A stretch of 64,000 nucleotides of DNA from Apostichopus japonicus (Eukaryota > Echinodermata > Holothuroidea > Aspidochirotida > Stichopodidae). The stretch is from NCBI RefSeq assembly GCF_037975245.1, contig NC_092569.1:31378668-31442667 (forward strand), given 5' to 3'. The notes under the pieces were generated by a model. That model was given only the letters and a program-made list of their open reading frames with translations. It did not search any database and was not told where the DNA came from. The position numbers were made by a program, and so were the translations under genes. Shown here one piece after another: positions 26,020 through 37,700 of this stretch. Position 1 is the first letter of the stretch. The number at the start of each line of letters is the position of its first letter.

Positions 26020-26851
26020 TACACCACGTAATTTATCAGTCGGTCACAGTTAAGATCCATAATCTATGTTATGCAATCTAGTGTGTCACATATCGACATC
26101 TGTATATAATGTAAGTGTCATTATTATTACAGGATAAATATGTGCTTTGTTTACTTAGAAGCTCTTTTATCTCGAATGGTTAGTTAGAATTTAAGAACTC
26201 GCGATTCAACCACAAGGAAATTATAAGAATGGGTGTTTACATCTCATACAATATATGCCAAATTATCTGTATTTTGAACCATTACTGGATTAAATGACTA
26301 TATTTTAATTGTCTTAATCTTGCCACATATGTTTACGAGTTAAAAAAATAATAAGTGGAATAGAGAAGGCAAATTATAAGCACTAAGAACTGTGTTTTTT
26401 CGTCGTTTAAACCCTCTATTGATATGGGACATCATGTATGCAAAGGACGCTCTCAACGTATTAAAATACTTTAACACCAAATCGCTTGGACTCGTGACAT
26501 ATCAATATCAAACAGCACCTTTCGAATATGAGACCAATCACAGGAATAGTAAGTTAGGGCTGGCCAATCAGTGAATAGAGTCATTATATTTTACGATGTG
26601 GTTTTGTTTTTATTTACTAGGGAGTTCAAAATTAACAATAATTTGGTTAAAACAACAACAGTAATATTGTTTTTCCACTCGATAAGCATGACTCGCACAG
26701 TAAGTACTGTTCATGTCCTGTAACATTTGTTTGAACACAAAGTAGTAATAACTGATTGATACACGGTTGTTGGACATAAAAGTAGTTCCTGTGCCAGCCA
26801 TTTGATGCGAGTTCTTTAATACGCGATTCTTAAATGAAGTAATATCTAGAA

Positions 26852-28027
26852 CAGGGACGTCGCTAGAGGGGAGTGTGGGGGTGTCTCACCCCTCCCCCCC
26901 CCCCCTCCAATCTTGGTAAAACTGACGATAGTTGGAAAATTTGAGTGCGACATTCTGAATTTCCGACTGTCTCACTCTAATTTTTCCGACTGTCGCACTC
27001 TAATTTTCACATATTCTTGTAATTCGTGAGTGACCTAAAAAATTTCGGTCACAATTGACCTTTAATCAGTCATATTTACCAAGTTTTCCTTGTCACATTG
27101 AGAAATTGTATCTCGCGATCCTTATACTCCACCATACAAAACTTCGTATGATTTTAAATACTCTAAAAAAAATGCCTAATAGAACTACTGTTCAACGTTC
27201 GCCAGCTTCAATTCGGTTAATTTATGTATTAACTTTGCTATTGGGTGGGTTGACCTGGTATGCTAGCTTCAAGTAAGTTCAGGATATACATTGCCTCTAT
27301 GGTATACAATTAAAACACTCAATGCTAATCAACGGAAGCTTAAAGGTGCCATCAACATAAGAAAAAATGTGCCCCATAAGTTGACATTTTTCAGTAAATT
27401 GTTTAGATAACAAGATAAAATCTTATAAATAAATCAGAAAAATGTTGGATTGCTTTAACTGAGCAATTGAACAATTTTCTGCAAAATGTTAAATTAACAA
27501 CTTATCGTATCTCGACATTTTTCTGCAAAATGTGTAATTGTTCAGTCACTTCATTCCAAATGCTCAGTTGGAATGAAGTGAACAATTGAAATGTTTTCAT
27601 GTGAGTGATAAATAGCCCCGACCCCCCCCCCCCAAGAAAATAATATTAAGCGTGCTATAAAAAAGCACTGTACTTTTTGGTCATTCACTATGTCGTCGAA
27701 TATACTTTGTTGAAATAAAAATCCCCTTTGTTACATTAACACAGCTTTTGTCGACAGTAGTCTATGTCTCCCCTAAGCAGATAACTATACTCAGTTGCTT
27801 ACTTGTTTAGCCAGAGTGATTAATAAGTTTGTGAAGTGAGGGCCAGTGATACAAATGTATCGAAGAAATATTTCCGCGCGCTACGCGCGTTCAACATGAG
27901 AATGTTGACGAGTAGCACGGGGGAGGGGGGATACAAGGCAGCAGTCGGAATTTTCTGGCTCCAAAACCCATCCAGTTGGAATTTCAGCCACTACACCACC
28001 AATCATCAGGCCTTAGCTACGTCCCTG
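26852..28027. mobile_element. Non-autonomous hAT-like DNA transposon, 1.18 kb
   Basis: The ends are inverted: left CAGGGACGTCGCTAGA, right (reverse) CAGGGACGTAGCTAAG. Flanking 8-mers ATCTAGAA (26844-26851) and ATCTAGAC (28028-28035) agree at seven of eight positions, as expected for an 8-bp hAT target duplication. It has C-runs near each end, a 13-bp perfect hairpin (27547-27580) and a CGCGCG-CTA-CGCGCG palindrome near 27885, but no transposase frame. Confidence 0.75.
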
Positions 28028-28169
28028 ATCTAGACGTTTTATGCTATAGGTAAGCCTATAACTATACCGGAACATGGCCTTTCTTAGTTCTCGGTTTGAC
28101 GATTTGACGTTATGTAAAGAGAGTTTTGAACTGGAATCAACGGTACCGTACCTACTTAACTTCAAACAC

Positions 28170-28316
28170 ATAGCTAGTACAGTAACTTCTGATGCCACCT
28201 GTGACACATGTTACTACTGTTCATGTCCCACAGCCGTGCATCAGTAATTTATACGCTGTGTTCGTAACACGGTAACTTGTGTTACAGGTGGCACCAGTAG
28301 TTACCGTACTAGTTAT
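28170..28316. repeat. Foldback inverted repeat (45-bp arms, 57-nt loop)
   Basis: The left arm 28170-28214 and right arm 28272-28316 are inverted copies matching at about 39 of 45 positions, with GCCACCTGT/ACAGGTGGC in the middle of the arms. A transcript would form a long hairpin. It lies upstream of gene B, just outside the hAT-like element; it may be a small foldback MITE. Confidence 0.7.
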
Positions 28317-29089
28317 ATGTATCGGATGGTTTTCCACATATCAGTCCATTATTTGTTACAATATCACTCATGCAGTAAACTGATTCACTTTAAATGAACA
28401 TGAGCAGGGACTTCCCGTTCCATACACAATAAACACCGTGATATTTATTATGATATCAAAGTACCTTAACTGCTTTAACGTTACACAATCATTTACAAGG
28501 TAGTGCCGTCTATTTTCCTTGCTAGTAAGTACAAGGTACTATATGCTAAACAACGTGGTTGACAATTTACGATACCGCACGGAATCTTATGGACGTATAA
28601 ACCGTATGATATCACGTGATTGAGCCACGTAGCACTGTTCCACGTGTTCGATATGATGACATCACAAGGAAGTACATCTTGAATGATAAAGAATCGTGGC
28701 TGGATTCTTTACTACAATGATACAAAGGCATATTGCCAGACGTTATTATCTGTGCCAAGAAATCGGAGTTTATACTTCTTGTGTTAAAGCATTTGCATAC
28801 ACCCTTCCTAATATAACCTAATAGAGGAATATGACCTAGACGTTACGTTATATAGTAACACTACATGGTATCGATGGGTGTATAGTACATGGTGATTTGG
28901 TCAAAATGAACAAACATATGTCTTTAGTGTCTCTAAATATAATATTACAACAAGGAAGAAGACGATCTCAATGACAATAATAGTGACATATAGGAGAGCC
29001 ATCACAACATACTGATTATAAATGATAACCGTGTATTCAAACACATTTCTATTAATATTAAGAAAGTTCGCTAATTATAACTCATTGTT

Positions 29090-31310
29090 GGAATATTATT
29101 AAATTTCTCTCGTGTTTTTCACCATTTTTACCCATTTCGTCTAAGTGTTTTTATGTTTACTGTACAGAGTAGCCTATGAAAGTCCTTACCATTATTGTTG
29201 CTGAAAACTTTTCGATCAATATAAATAAATGCCATTCCAAAGACGTTGAGAATATTTCTACCTGCTTATGTTTATGTTATGTCCCACACTCCAACACAAC
29301 AAAGATCACTTTGAATTACTGGTAGCAATTCGGTAATAACATATTCGGCGTCCCACACTCCTTGCGAATTCCTGTCACCGGACATATCGATTTTCACCGA
29401 TTCTAGTATATAAAAATAAATATTCATGTATATTTGTCAATTACCAATCACATATATGTGAATAAAGATGTTTTGATTTCAAGTGTCGTATACGCCACCT
29501 TTGTATATATATAATAAAGTGTTACAGTGATGAGTGGGAATTGGGATACGTTAGGAATATGGGATGCTGGAAATCGGTTCTGTTAAAGTTCTAAACAAAA
29601 TATATTTGAAAGAGCCCCCTCTATCCGATTCCGGTAAGTATATGGGTTGGGGACAACCTTTACAACATGTACTCTATGAAATACTTATTTGTGGAGTTGA
29701 TACGCGATTATTCAAACATTTTTTTCCACCTATATGTTAGCAATATCCTATATTTTTTGTTTAATCATATCTAAATTTAGATTACATTGTCGGAAAGTTG
29801 TATATATTATTATAATTTTCCATATAACCACCTTACTTTGTTCGTGTTCGTGTTCGTGGGAGTGGGAATGGTAGTTTCAATCGCTAATACGGATTCATCG
29901 TGGTAAGTTGAGTAAATAGCTGTTTCGTTAAGCTGCAGACAGGTCTCATATCCTCATATTCTCTCAGCAGTATTTGTTTACCCAATGCAGGTTAATCAGT
30001 AAGTACTTACTAAAGCGATTTAATACCTCGTCCATAGAATTTTAATTAAAGCAATTAAAAGTCACATAGTCCTATTTAAATAAAATATCTGATAGGATGT
30101 TGGTGTAACTAATCACATTGATACATTTCACAGCTTCATAGCTTATTCAGTTGATAGGACTATTCAAAAAATTATTCATATACTTAATTGTTAGACTTAA
30201 TAGCACAAAACCTCTGACGTTATATATGAAAAAAAGCGCAAACAAAATAAGCAATTTGGCACGTTTGTCTATGTGTGACATAAATAATAATTCCTCAATG
30301 TTGTGTATTATTGAAATACAATTAATAATTAAACTAAGAATGAGTGCATAGTGGATCAAATTGTGTTTTATTTAACCTACACTTCATTAAATATTATGAT
30401 AATATTATATTCAACAATAAAATGAGGAAGTTTTGACAAATTTGACAATTTTCGACATAAAGACTCATTTACCTATATAAAAGTTTTTAAGCCTAAACGT
30501 GATATTATTTCAAGGTAGAAAACGCACATTTTAACATGATTATTGGATAATTATTATCACTTATACTGATACAATGGTACATTAAAATTGTACACCAAAC
30601 TTTAATTTGGTATGTTGTAGCCTTCTAGCAAACACTATTATCAGTCCAGGGTGTATATCTATTCTGCGTTTAAGTTTAAACAAACCCTTTTACATATTTG
30701 AGGTCCATCAGTTAAAGTGACGGGACTATATTGTATAAGACAACGACTTCGGGGCAATTCCCGAGATACAACATAAAACTCAATCGGGCAAAAACATGTT
30801 TACAATGTGTTAAAAATTTGACGGTTGGTGTTGAAAGTCATGAGGTCTTCTGTTGCATATATGAAGTAAAAAAACACTTGGTTGAGTTATTAGATTAGGA
30901 AGGACATGACTAACTTTTCTTCTGTCCCACTTCCTTCTTCCTTTGTTCCACCCCCTCCCCCCATCACTCCTCTTCTCACAGCTCTCTTCCACCCCCTTTT
31001 TACTCCAACCCTTTCTGTCTTTGTCCTTCTCCTTCAATCATTTATTCAATTATGCTTCGTTGTCGGAATGTTATTAACTTTCTCTCGTATTCTTCATCTT
31101 TTTCTCCCATTTCTTTTATGTATTTATTTCGGTTACATAGTAGCCTATGCAGTTCCTAACCATTATTGTTATTGGAAACTAGGCTTTAAAATAAATATTC
31201 ATGTGAAATTGTCTATTTTCAATCAAATGTAAGTTAAAAAAGATCTTATCATTTTCGAGTGTCGTTTACGCCACCTATGTACATATATTGATAATGTTGT
31301 ACAGTGATGA
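29090..31310. repeat. Pair of dispersed direct repeats (29090-29530 and 31063-31310)
   Basis: Both contain TTTCTCTCGT, AGTAGCCTATG, CCATTATTGTT, AAATAAATATTCATGT, AGTGTCGT(A/T)TACGCCACCT and ACAGTGATGAGT in the same order. The first copy has an extra stretch of about 180 bp near 29215-29400. The identity of the element is unknown. The DNA between them is AT-rich with no recognisable gene. Confidence 0.55.
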
Positions 31311-31378
31311 GTAGGATTTACTATTTGATATCAAAATAAAAAAAACATCCTGTCTTTATTAATACATCCTTGCGATTT

Positions 31379-31594
31379 TTATTGGATAGGCGTTTGATGG
31401 AAAAATCCCTTAGATGTTTCTTGTACCATGACAGTTTCGAGTTTCCGGACGCAAGGTAACGGTAAATTGCCTTTTTTTACCACATTGGCGGCGCATTCAC
31501 ATACATTGGTAATTAATTTGGTGTCCTCGTGTAGTAGGAAAACCTTTCGCCTTTTGGGGTAACATTTTGATAAAACAAACCATTTCACGCGCAT
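31379..31594 (-). other. 71-codon open frame downstream of the ATPase-like fragments
   Basis: It starts MRVKWFVLSKCYPKRRKVFL and has several Cys and Lys. It lies just after the broken ATPase pieces on the same strand, in a stretch richer in G and C than its surroundings, so it may be another piece of the same dead element. I do not recognise a family. Confidence 0.25.
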
Positions 31595-31778
31595 GGTTCT
31601 AAAGCGACGTGTTGCTGGTGCTACGGTGGCGCTTCATTTCACAAAGGAAAGTTTTAGAACTATGTGTCTAAGTTTTATCATGTTTTGTTTTGCTTCGATC
31701 ACTTGGGTACGTAGGCATACTGGGTCTCATGTGGAAAGTGTTTGTACGAAAACGAAAATCCGTGGGCGTATAAGGCTT

Positions 31779-32243
31779 TAGATTGATGAATATCTATATC
31801 CGTATGGTTCCTTGGTAGCATCTGCAAACGCTTCCTGCATACGTTTGACTTGTTCTGGATGCATCTGTTTTGCCAAATTTGAGACTTGGATTTTGTCTCT
31901 AGGGCTTTTAAATAACATGATGTAATATGTGATATTACTTGTTTCCTTTGCCAGTTAAATAAAAATTGTGATATAGCTCATGGAAATATTTCATATGATT
32001 ATCTTTCTATTAACATCATATTTTCATGCTGAGTTTCTTTTGGAAAACCAATCATTTGTGCGTTGATCGTTCCCATGTGACGTCATGATATCGTCTAAAA
32101 TCATCAACTTTTTGTAAGATGGGTCAAGAATGTCTCCAATTCCGACAGGAGACCCTCAACTAAAGGATTTTAGAGAGGACCACAGACAGCTCTATAACAG
32201 ATGGCTGATATTCCCAATAGCAATACACAATCCTCTCGGGCAT
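31779..32243 (-). pseudogene. Broken ATPase-like gene fragments from a DNA mobile or virus-like element
   Basis: Three pieces lie in order on the minus strand in different frames: 32160-32243 (MPERIVYCYWEYQP, then stop), about 32087-32126 with a Walker-B-like hydrophobic run ending in two acidic residues (LMILDDIM), and 31779-31919, a 46-codon piece with KSPRD, LAKQMHPEQV and EPYGY before its stop. The arrangement resembles packaging- or P-loop-type ATPases carried by large DNA transposons and related viruses that integrate into animal genomes. That assignment is by recognition only. It is broken by at least two frame changes and stops, has no visible Walker A, and cannot be functional. Confidence 0.4.
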
Positions 32244-32486
32244 TGAGAGAAATGATTCCCTTTTTTTCAAATACCACCTTAACAACAAAGAAAAAATGTA
32301 TCGACTATGAAAAGGACAATATACGCAATTGTCTCATGAGAGCTACCGTCATCTTAGCTTACGATATATTTGAATCCTGATGACCACGCAAACTCCTTAT
32401 TAAAATGATTCTGACAATTTGAAATGCCAGAAATAAGACGTCCAAATGAGTAAAATGAAATAATATTTGCTCAACCCTAACGAAAA

Positions 32487-32717
32487 TTGCCACCCGATTA
32501 CTTTCCGGTTCTCCTTTTAGTTAATTGTTTTGTATTAATGACGGTTCCAGCAAAGAGCTTTAATGTCTATGAAAACGTTGCGGGTTTAACCACTGCTACC
32601 ACAACGTCATATTCAGCGTATACAAACACACCCGCACTCTGGTCAGGGCGTACTCAAATTGCATTTCAATGCGCACAATACGTTTTTTCGGAGATTAAAG
32701 TGGCGTCCGCTAGCTAG
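32487..32717 (+). other. 76-codon open frame with hydrophobic N-terminus, unassigned
   Basis: It starts MPPDYFPVLLLVNCFVLMTV and has a higher GC content and more coding-like codons than the spacer around it. There is no clear splice partner, and the opposite strand also has open stretches, so either strand could be the real one. I do not recognise the product. Confidence 0.2.
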
Positions 32718-34312
32718 GTCAGGTGTCATATCAAATGCATACAATGGGGAACCTTTGGCGTAGTCACTACAACTGATCTGATTGCCGTAGTCACTGAACA
32801 TACTATTTAATCCCGAAGACAGGCAATGACGTAGCGATCATCCGTAAAATTAAGGAGTAACGGTTTCCATGGTAGCTGTTCACCGTCGACGTATAACGCT
32901 AAAAACAGAATGTTGGGCCAGTAAAGTTGAATGGTGCGAAGGCGTTGCATCCACAGTCTCTCTCTATATATCAGCCGATTTGAAGTAGAATTACTACCGA
33001 AGCATTAAACATGTATATACATTACAAACAATAGTTGTGAATGATAACAAATATGTCAATACGAACCAGCAATTAGCTGACGGTATGGATAAGTATAATA
33101 CGAGTTGCTTTGTGTTTGTCATTGTTGTCATCTTAATGAACAAAACGCTAGTTCTTTGAATAATCAACAAGACTCCATTATCTGTTGTTGAATACCAGAC
33201 ATGTGGAGTCGGAATACAAAGGCCACTGTCATGCCGTGCCCCCCCCCCCTCCCCACCTATGCCCTCCCATTTCTAAGTTATTCTTGAAAATTACACTTTC
33301 CTTTGAATTTGTAAGTCTCAAGGGGATTCATGTCGGAATATTACTCAAACTTGTTATATTTTAAACACAGCAGTAAAGCTTTAATTTCATGCTGGGGTTG
33401 GGGATGATCAGGTGTTTATCGCAAAACAAGGAATTTGGAGAACGATAGTTTCTATATTCGGGACAACCAAGCAGATGACCAAATGAATAAATACCACATC
33501 ATATTCATACATGGGGATGAGTGAGGGAGTAAGAAATATATGCAGATCAATGGTAAGTTATTAAGTCTGGTTGAATATGTACCTTTGGAAAATATCTAAT
33601 TAAAGGTGTCGTCCAGAACACTGGTTATATATGATCAAATTCGTGTGTATTATCGGAGGAAATGTATCATCTAATTGTGTCAATTTTAGGATATTGATTC
33701 AGGAATAAGGAGGGCACATATTATGGTGATTTCGGATGGTTGTGTTCTGTTTGCATAAACCAGTGCGCTTTACTCTGGCAGTAGAACTGATCTCTCAAAG
33801 ATAATACATAAACAACCCAGAAAGTAAATCAAAACGTATCAGATGTCGTTGCTAGTTAAGCGATGTCATTACATTGCCACTAACTTTTATTCAATATAAT
33901 CGCAACATTTGGAAAGGAACATGACTAGTCAGCATACTGATGTATTTTTTTAATATATTTCATTGCATAATTTCATAGTATTCTCAGTGCTATTATTACT
34001 GATAACATTTTAAAAGACAAGTTTGGAATCCAATGCAATTATCGAAAACTATTTGAAAAAGTATCAAATGCCATCGAGTTCTCTTTGTTGGCTGTCCCAC
34101 TGGTAAAATGGTTCACCGTTGTTTAGTATTTTGCCCATAATATAGTATTGCCTTGGAAGGATTATTAGTGTCTCTTTCCTTCAATTCGATCTTTCAAATA
34201 CGCAAACTTCCACTATAGCTTCGATATGTACTTCCTTATTTAATATATGTTATTATATCGCCAACCGTTTCCTGTTCTTGTTACCTTGAAGACTTCAAAT
34301 CCACTACTTTGA

Positions 34313-34776
34313 TTATTGACGTGGCTGTATTTTCATTGTTGTTGTTGTTATTCCGCAATCAGAACCGTGAAGATTCTTCCAGAAGATACCGCGGTAATTG
34401 TTGGACGAGTAATCCCCATTCAGATTGGAGTAGCCGCAGGAATAGAAAGTTGTCTCATAAACCGGATTTTTGTTTCGGCAGCATCTATAATTATAATAAC
34501 CACTACAGCCATCGCAATTATAACATTTATGATGAGGATAATAATAATAATAACAGTAATAATAATAATAACAATAACAGTCAGAGTAATCGTAGCCACC
34601 TGTAGCTACGCGGTCGCTGAATGAGTAGCAGTTGCTGGTAGAGCCCGTGCTACTATCGTCTGGATACCACCAGCCACCTCGGTGTTTTTCTGCACAGTCG
34701 AAGGTACTCGATCCATCATTGTCTTCATTGTGCGTACTAAATCGATATCCTGAATTTGCTCCCATAGCATTGTTAC
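34313..34776 (-). CDS. Gene C: last exon, C-terminal FReD part with Tyr/Cys-rich insert
   Basis: The exon (464 nt, entered in phase 1, stop at 34313) encodes YRFSTHNEDNDGSSTFDC, with the usual calcium-site acidic cluster and third FReD cysteine, then GGWWYPDD. Here ordinary FReDs go almost at once to the fourth cysteine and LNG; instead about 70 residues with roughly 20 Tyr and 9 Cys intervene, before YSCGYSNLNGDY, RGIFWKNLHGSDCG and TTTMKI close the fold. Part of the insert is encoded by a TAT/TAC trinucleotide run (34545-34580). The insert would form a large loop near the ligand-binding face (inference). Confidence 0.85.
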
Positions 34777-37700
34777 CTGGACGGAAATTAGCGAATAATT
34801 AATGAAGGTGTTTTCTTGTAAAATATGAAGTTGTTACCTTTTATTATAAATGGACATTATTATGTCACTTTGGAGTCGTTTGCTGTAGTTGTCGGGTATA
34901 TTTGCGTTTGTTGTTTGTTCGTTTAAGTTTGAGCTTACGTAATATTTTTGTGCTGTAGTCACGTTTGCGGATTTTACTGGAGCGGTTTCAATTCTGCCAA
35001 TTCGTCTGGGACCTAATTTGCGAACATCGTGAAGTATTACAATATATTTCTTTATGTATATATTGTATTCATATTAATATTTCTCTTTCTTCGACAAATA
35101 TTAATTAATAATATAGTACTGAGTGTCAGATTAACAGAAATGTAAACGGTGCATTTGTTGAAGTATTCACTTTCGGCATTTTGTAAAATATATAGTTTTG
35201 ACTGTTTAATATATGCTAGTTGTTCAAATAAGTGTGAGAGAAATAAAGTGTTTGATTGTATCATTCATGTAATCATCTTCTCTCGTGATAACGTCTTATA
35301 TTTCATACTGACGGATTACTTTAATTTGATATCAACAAACTAATAGTTTACCATATGATTATACATTTCTAACGACAAGAAATACGGCAAGTAATGCTCT
35401 TTAAGAATGTAACACATACAGTTCGTCTCGACTGATCTCTTAAAAAAATGTCCGAATCATTTGATACTTTTGTTGTTATTATTGTAATATAATTGGCCTC
35501 TCAATCACTGTAATGAACAAATATTGCATGGTCAAATGAAACTTAATTTTCTTTTCTTTGGAAATGATAAAGTCGTTCTTTAAGAAATTAATTTAATTCA
35601 CTCTTTAATAACATATTTCAATCACAAAGTAAGCTGAAAAGCTGCAGCAGTTTTTAGGTTTCCAGACTGGTTATAATTCCTTAATGTTTTAAGCTTGACA
35701 TTTGCGAGCAAGCAGACGCTACTAACTATATAAAAGTGGTTGATATGATATATTATGTATGATGTTACAACAATATATCATTTTACCAACACGTGCTAAA
35801 ATGCAAGGCAATTGTTTAATGAGCAATGCGCACGGGACTCTAAGCTCGACATCTAATACAGTTTGACATTAGTATATACACTATATTTATAACATGACCT
35901 GAGTATATGTACGAGTACAAATCCAAGAGTGTGATTAAAACTACAGGTAGTTATGCTAGAATGATATTACGTAATAACTACAAGTATGCGTGTGATTGAC
36001 ATTTAGCACAATACATACCAGCATTTCCATTGTAGCCACTCAATGACAGTCGGTATTTGTCTCCCTCATTACTGATTCTGAAAGATGAATAACGGGTGTG
36101 GTATCTTGCTCCTTCCCTGTTTGTCTTTTCTATTTTAAGTTGGTAGGTTTTTTGATTTGTCAATTTGTATATTTTATCGTTGCCAATCCAATGATCTCCT
36201 GTTGGAATTCCAAACCCGTTTTTGTACTCATTCCAGTTTCGATAAAAGCTGACGGAATTACTTGTACGTCGTTGCAAAATCTAAAAAGAGAATCAATTAG
36301 TTTATAGATGGCAAGTAAGTAATGTATACAATGTATCATTGTACTACAATAAGTAAGAGAAATTAATTGGTGAAGGTCAATAATCCGATTTGTTATGAAC
36401 TGATAGGAAGATGGATCAATTTAATTAAATAGTTGAATGATTTACTTCCAATGTTACTGAACGAAGTCCTGTCATATGAGAAAACACAAGTTTATCATGG
36501 GAAAGCTTTTGTTTGTCAATGGCTAAAACTTACTGTCCATCCCCCACTAGACATTTCACAATAAACTTCAAAACCAGAGCTTCCAGCGGGATAAATGGTA
36601 TATGCTCCGTTATTTCTTCTGCCCGCTCTGTATAGATCAGAACAATCTCTCGGTCCACTGCGGGTACATGTAACACCATCACCTGCAAACCATTCGACAC
36701 AGTAACATCTACGGATATCATTCCGCTCCTCACAGGTTGCGTCTGCACTGCAACTGTACCTCTCACTTGTAAGTACGTTACTGGTGCAGGTTATTCGTAA
36801 GGAACAGCCAGAATTGATGTATGATTCACCTTCCTGGAAAGATAAATGTATGACGTCATATTCCAAAGATAGTAAAATATATGATATTTGTTACATTTTT
36901 AGCGACTTTTGATGACACACTGGATTAACACTAATAAACGGTCATGAGCGTTTTAAACATATTAGGTAACGTTAATCGTTTTGGGTGTATCATAATTGCG
37001 TTGCCATGCTTTTTATTTTCGCTAGGTGTAAATGAATACAGGCAAAGCATTTAAAATACCCTAAAGAATCGTACTGACCCCTACTACACTTCCTTTGGCA
37101 GCTACGAAGCAGTTGTGAGTGCACGTGATTCCGTCACCTTCGTAGTTTGGATCGCAATAACATTTACGGACACCGTTCCTCGTATCACAGGTTGCGTGAT
37201 CACTACACTGGTAACTCGCCTCTACAATCTGGTTGTTTCTACAAGTTGATCTTCGTGTACATCTCGAATTGACGTAAAACTCGCCTTCCTAATTTAAAAT
37301 ATTCAGCGAAACAAAAACCTAATGAATTAAATATTGTCAATGCAAATTATCCCTCGACTTTTCTCGCAAAGGGTATGAACTTTAGGAAAGTTCTGTGAGG
37401 TTTTTGAACCAAACTCCAATATATTCGATCTAGTGATTTGCCATTAAAACCAAAACGTAGCTAAAACATGTTGCATTCAAAGGTTAATTTCAACTTAACA
37501 CTTAGGCTATAATTCTTTCTAATCGCAAGACTTTGGGTTAAAAAGTAAATCATGACTTTTTATGTAACATCTATGAGGGAATGCACATCCGTATGAGTAG
37601 TGTTATCAATCCCTTCTTAATGTAATACATCAATCGACTGACAGGTTTGCCTGTACCGGCGACGGAATTGGGGTCCATGGTCCCTGCCTAGACCGCGATA

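Larger units (their letters stand above)
28317..34312. other. Spacer between genes B and C
   Basis: Apart from the repeats and dead fragments listed separately, this is AT-rich DNA without recognisable genes. About 33120-33740 matches 11540-12200 (downstream of gene B), again showing block duplication. A TTTATT at 33886-33891 could be a polyadenylation signal for gene C, though it is 420 bp past the stop. Confidence 0.5.

Noticed and set aside
30906-31232. 108-codon plus-strand frame rich in Pro, Leu and Phe
   Set aside because: It is a C/T-rich low-complexity stretch joined to a dispersed repeat; no family resemblance.
34309-34624. Plus-strand open frames rich in Asn or Ile over the end of gene C
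   Set aside because: They are the antisense of the Tyr/Cys-rich trinucleotide repeat in the FReD exon and have no domain or start context.
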